Below, piece after piece: positions 5,578 to 6,371 of a DNA stretch of 6,371 nt. Both the position numbers and the translations under genes were made by a program. The notes under the pieces are model-generated. The model made no database searches. It saw nothing but the letters and a program-made list of their open reading frames with translations, and was not told where the DNA came from. Source of the DNA: an uncultured Ruminococcus sp. (GTDB lineage: Bacteria; Bacillota_A; Clostridia; Oscillospirales; Acutalibacteraceae); NCBI GenBank assembly GCA_902798605.1, contig CADBXH010000099.1:1-6371 (forward strand), in the 5' to 3' direction. Each line of letters starts with the position of its first letter. Position 1 is the first letter of the stretch.

Positions 5578-5997
5578 TTACTCCTGACCCTTAAGCTGGA
5601 ATACACCAACGATGTAGAGTACGGGAAGAATAAGACCGAGAACGATCGAGACAATGTAAGAACCAAAGCTGCCGCTTCCGATTCCGCCGAGAATGTTGCC
5701 GATCAGAGAAAGAACGATAACAATAATGCCGAAAACCATCATTTTCTTGCAAGCAGCGGCGTTCTTCCAATTCTTGATGCCTGTAGCGCCTGCGATAATC
5801 TCAAAAACAGCGCTGAGAATAATAAATACAACGCCTGCCCAAACAATGCCCATAACAGGAGCAGCTGATCCTGTTACTTTAGTCGCGTCATCAAGCGCCT
5901 TAGCGCCCTCGGGAGTAGAAACGCCTACCTGAAGCGCACATGCGCCGGCACCGGCAACAACTCCGAGAATTGCGGAAAGGATACCGCCGATCATCAT
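5578..5997 (-). CDS. Unknown small membrane protein, about four helices
   Basis: A 139-residue hydrophobic protein from ATG 5997, starting MMIGGILSAILGVVAGAG. Likely helices lie at about 3-23, 45-71, 87-106 and 112-133. A polar loop spans 27-44, and a short basic segment (GIKNWKNAAACKK, 73-85) lies between helices 2 and 3. It is Gly/Ala/Ile/Val-rich, with glycine-zipper-like spacing. It resembles, from memory, small uncharacterised clostridial membrane proteins with a GIKN-K-C pattern; no function is known to me. The frame is open to 6066, but that extension runs through the terminator of the upstream thioredoxin gene and is rejected. No Shine-Dalgarno sequence precedes the double ATG (5997, 5994). 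Codon choice (many GTT, CTT, AAG) looks somewhat different from the neighbours, which could mean high expression; this is an impression, not a calculation. Confidence 0.75.
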   Translation of the reverse strand: MMIGGILSAILGVVAGAGACALQVGVSTPEGAKALDDATKVTGSAAPVMGIVWAGVVFIILSAVFEIIAGATGIKNWKNAAACKKMMVFGIIVIVLSLIGNILGGIGSGSFGSYIVSIVLGLILPVLYIVGVFQLKGQE

Positions 5998-6014
5998 GAT
6001 AATAATGTTGTCAT

Positions 6015-6035
6015 ACAAAAAACACGTTTTGTCAA
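6015..6035 (-). promoter_or_regulatory. TTGACA box and overlapping palindrome upstream of the small membrane protein
   Basis: On the minus strand a perfect -35 hexamer TTGACA (6035-6030) overlaps an inverted repeat ACAAAA (6015-6020) / TTTTGT (6027-6032) with a 6-nt spacer. The expected -10 position has no good TATAAT match; TATGAC with a 14-nt spacer is the nearest. It could be an activator-dependent promoter, or TTGACA may be coincidental in this AT-rich stretch. Confidence 0.3.
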
Positions 6036-6064
6036 AAAGCAAAAGGGCGGTACAAAAACCGCCC
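6031..6064 (-). terminator. Rho-independent terminator of the thioredoxin gene
   Basis: On the minus strand a perfect 7-bp stem, GGGCGGT (6064-6058) and ACCGCCC (6051-6045), has a 6-nt loop and is followed by TTTTGCTTTTT. It begins about 15 nt after the thioredoxin stop. It separates that gene from the downstream membrane protein gene and argues that the latter has its own promoter. Confidence 0.85.
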
Positions 6065-6079
6065 AAAAATTGTCAATAT

Positions 6080-6371
6080 TTACTTATTCCGCCGGATGAA
6101 ATCCCTCATATCGTCAGGGGATGCAAAGCCGACGCTTCTGTCCGCGACCTGTCCGTCCTTAAAAATGCAGACGTTCGGGATAGAGAAAACTTCAAATTCT
6201 TCCGCCAATTCGGGATTTTCTTCGATGTTTACCTTGACAAACTCAAAGTCGTCAAACTCATCCTCGAGTTGATCGAGAACAGGGGAGAGCATTTTGCACG
6301 GTCCGCACCAGTCGGCGTAAAAGTCAACAACGACCGGATGCTCGGCGTTCAAAACCTTCTGAGCAAATTCT
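6080..6371 (-). CDS. trxA: Thioredoxin, 5'-truncated by the window
   Basis: A cytosolic thiol-disulfide oxidoreductase that reduces protein disulfides and is recharged by thioredoxin reductase. 96 residues are visible and the frame is still open at the window edge; the family is usually about 100-110 residues, so about 5-12 N-terminal residues are missing. Seen: VVVDFYADWCGPCK with the redox pair (visible Cys22 and Cys25) and the buried Asp16 in VVVDF; the VKVNIEENPELAEEFEVFSIPN segment with the conserved cis-Pro; FKDGQ; and a C-terminal amphipathic helix. The TTG at 6352 could be mistaken for a start, but EFAQKV precedes it in frame and fits the first thioredoxin helix, so TTG there is an internal Leu. 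The gene is followed by its own terminator. Whether a trxB lies upstream cannot be seen. Confidence 0.93.
   Translation of the reverse strand, partial: EFAQKVLNAEHPVVVDFYADWCGPCKMLSPVLDQLEDEFDDFEFVKVNIEENPELAEEFEVFSIPNVCIFKDGQVADRSVGFASPDDMRDFIRRNK

Noticed and set aside
5998..6066. N-terminal 23-residue extension of the small membrane protein
   Set aside because: It is made by translating through the thioredoxin terminator hairpin, and it has no ribosome-binding site.
6350..6352. TTG as the start codon of thioredoxin
   Set aside because: In-frame residues EFAQKV continue upstream to the window edge and fit the first thioredoxin helix, so this TTG is an internal Leu codon.
1..6371. CRISPR array, tRNA, rRNA, riboswitch or insertion sequence
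   Set aside because: No regularly spaced direct repeats, no tRNA-like cloverleaf, no transposase and no conserved riboswitch core were seen; intergenic gaps are all under 200 nt.

Overview
The window most likely comes from a spore-forming member of the Clostridia, and an Oscillospiraceae/Ruminococcaceae-like gut anaerobe is my best guess. The evidence is an uninterrupted sporulation sigma factor (SigK), Gram-positive style Shine-Dalgarno sites (AGGAGG, GAGG, CGGAG), near-consensus sigma-A promoters, intermediate base composition, and a GGGCGGAC hairpin repeat of a type I recall from such genomes. The assignment below class level is inference.

Layout, left to right. (1) Positions 1-1613, plus strand: the 3' part of holA (DNA polymerase III delta, clamp loader; its start lies off the window), overlapping by 4 nt an RNase M5-family Toprim/DUF4093 gene that starts at TTG behind a perfect AGGAGG. 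(2) Positions 1614-1733: a short convergent spacer with two hairpins, the second a perfect 8-bp stem that looks like a dispersed repeat and may act as terminator. (3) sigK on the minus strand, 1734-2429, complete, with a hydrophobic pro-sequence and a GTG start. (4) A compact divergent regulatory region, then exoA (exonuclease III-family AP endonuclease), plus strand, 2515-3273, from a strong sigma-A promoter. (5) A perfect 10-bp bidirectional terminator shared with a convergent minus-strand gene for a polytopic YbhN/MprF-like membrane protein (3311-4477) with a Glu-rich tail. (6) A second divergent, AT-rich promoter region containing an inverted repeat, then a plus-strand pair: an unknown membrane protein (4657-5106) and a stand-alone two-CBS-domain protein (5115-5507). 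(7) Another bidirectional terminator, then two minus-strand genes: a small unknown four-helix membrane protein (5578-5997) and, upstream of it behind its own terminator, a thioredoxin whose 5' end runs off the right edge.

Most of the content is chromosomal housekeeping: replication, stable RNA processing, base-excision repair, thiol redox balance and sporulation control. The genes are tightly packed as convergent and divergent pairs separated by clear promoters and terminators. There are no mobile element genes, CRISPR arrays, rRNA or tRNA genes. I see no convincing previously undescribed multi-gene system. The points most worth a second look are the hairpin repeat next to sigK, the overlapping ATG/GTG start of sigK, the TTTACAA-N7-TTGTAAA inverted repeat at a promoter, the unusual holA/M5-family pairing, and the small membrane protein that lacks a Shine-Dalgarno site. 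No interval of 300 bases or more lacks a gene; the longest gap (4478-4656) holds two divergent promoters.
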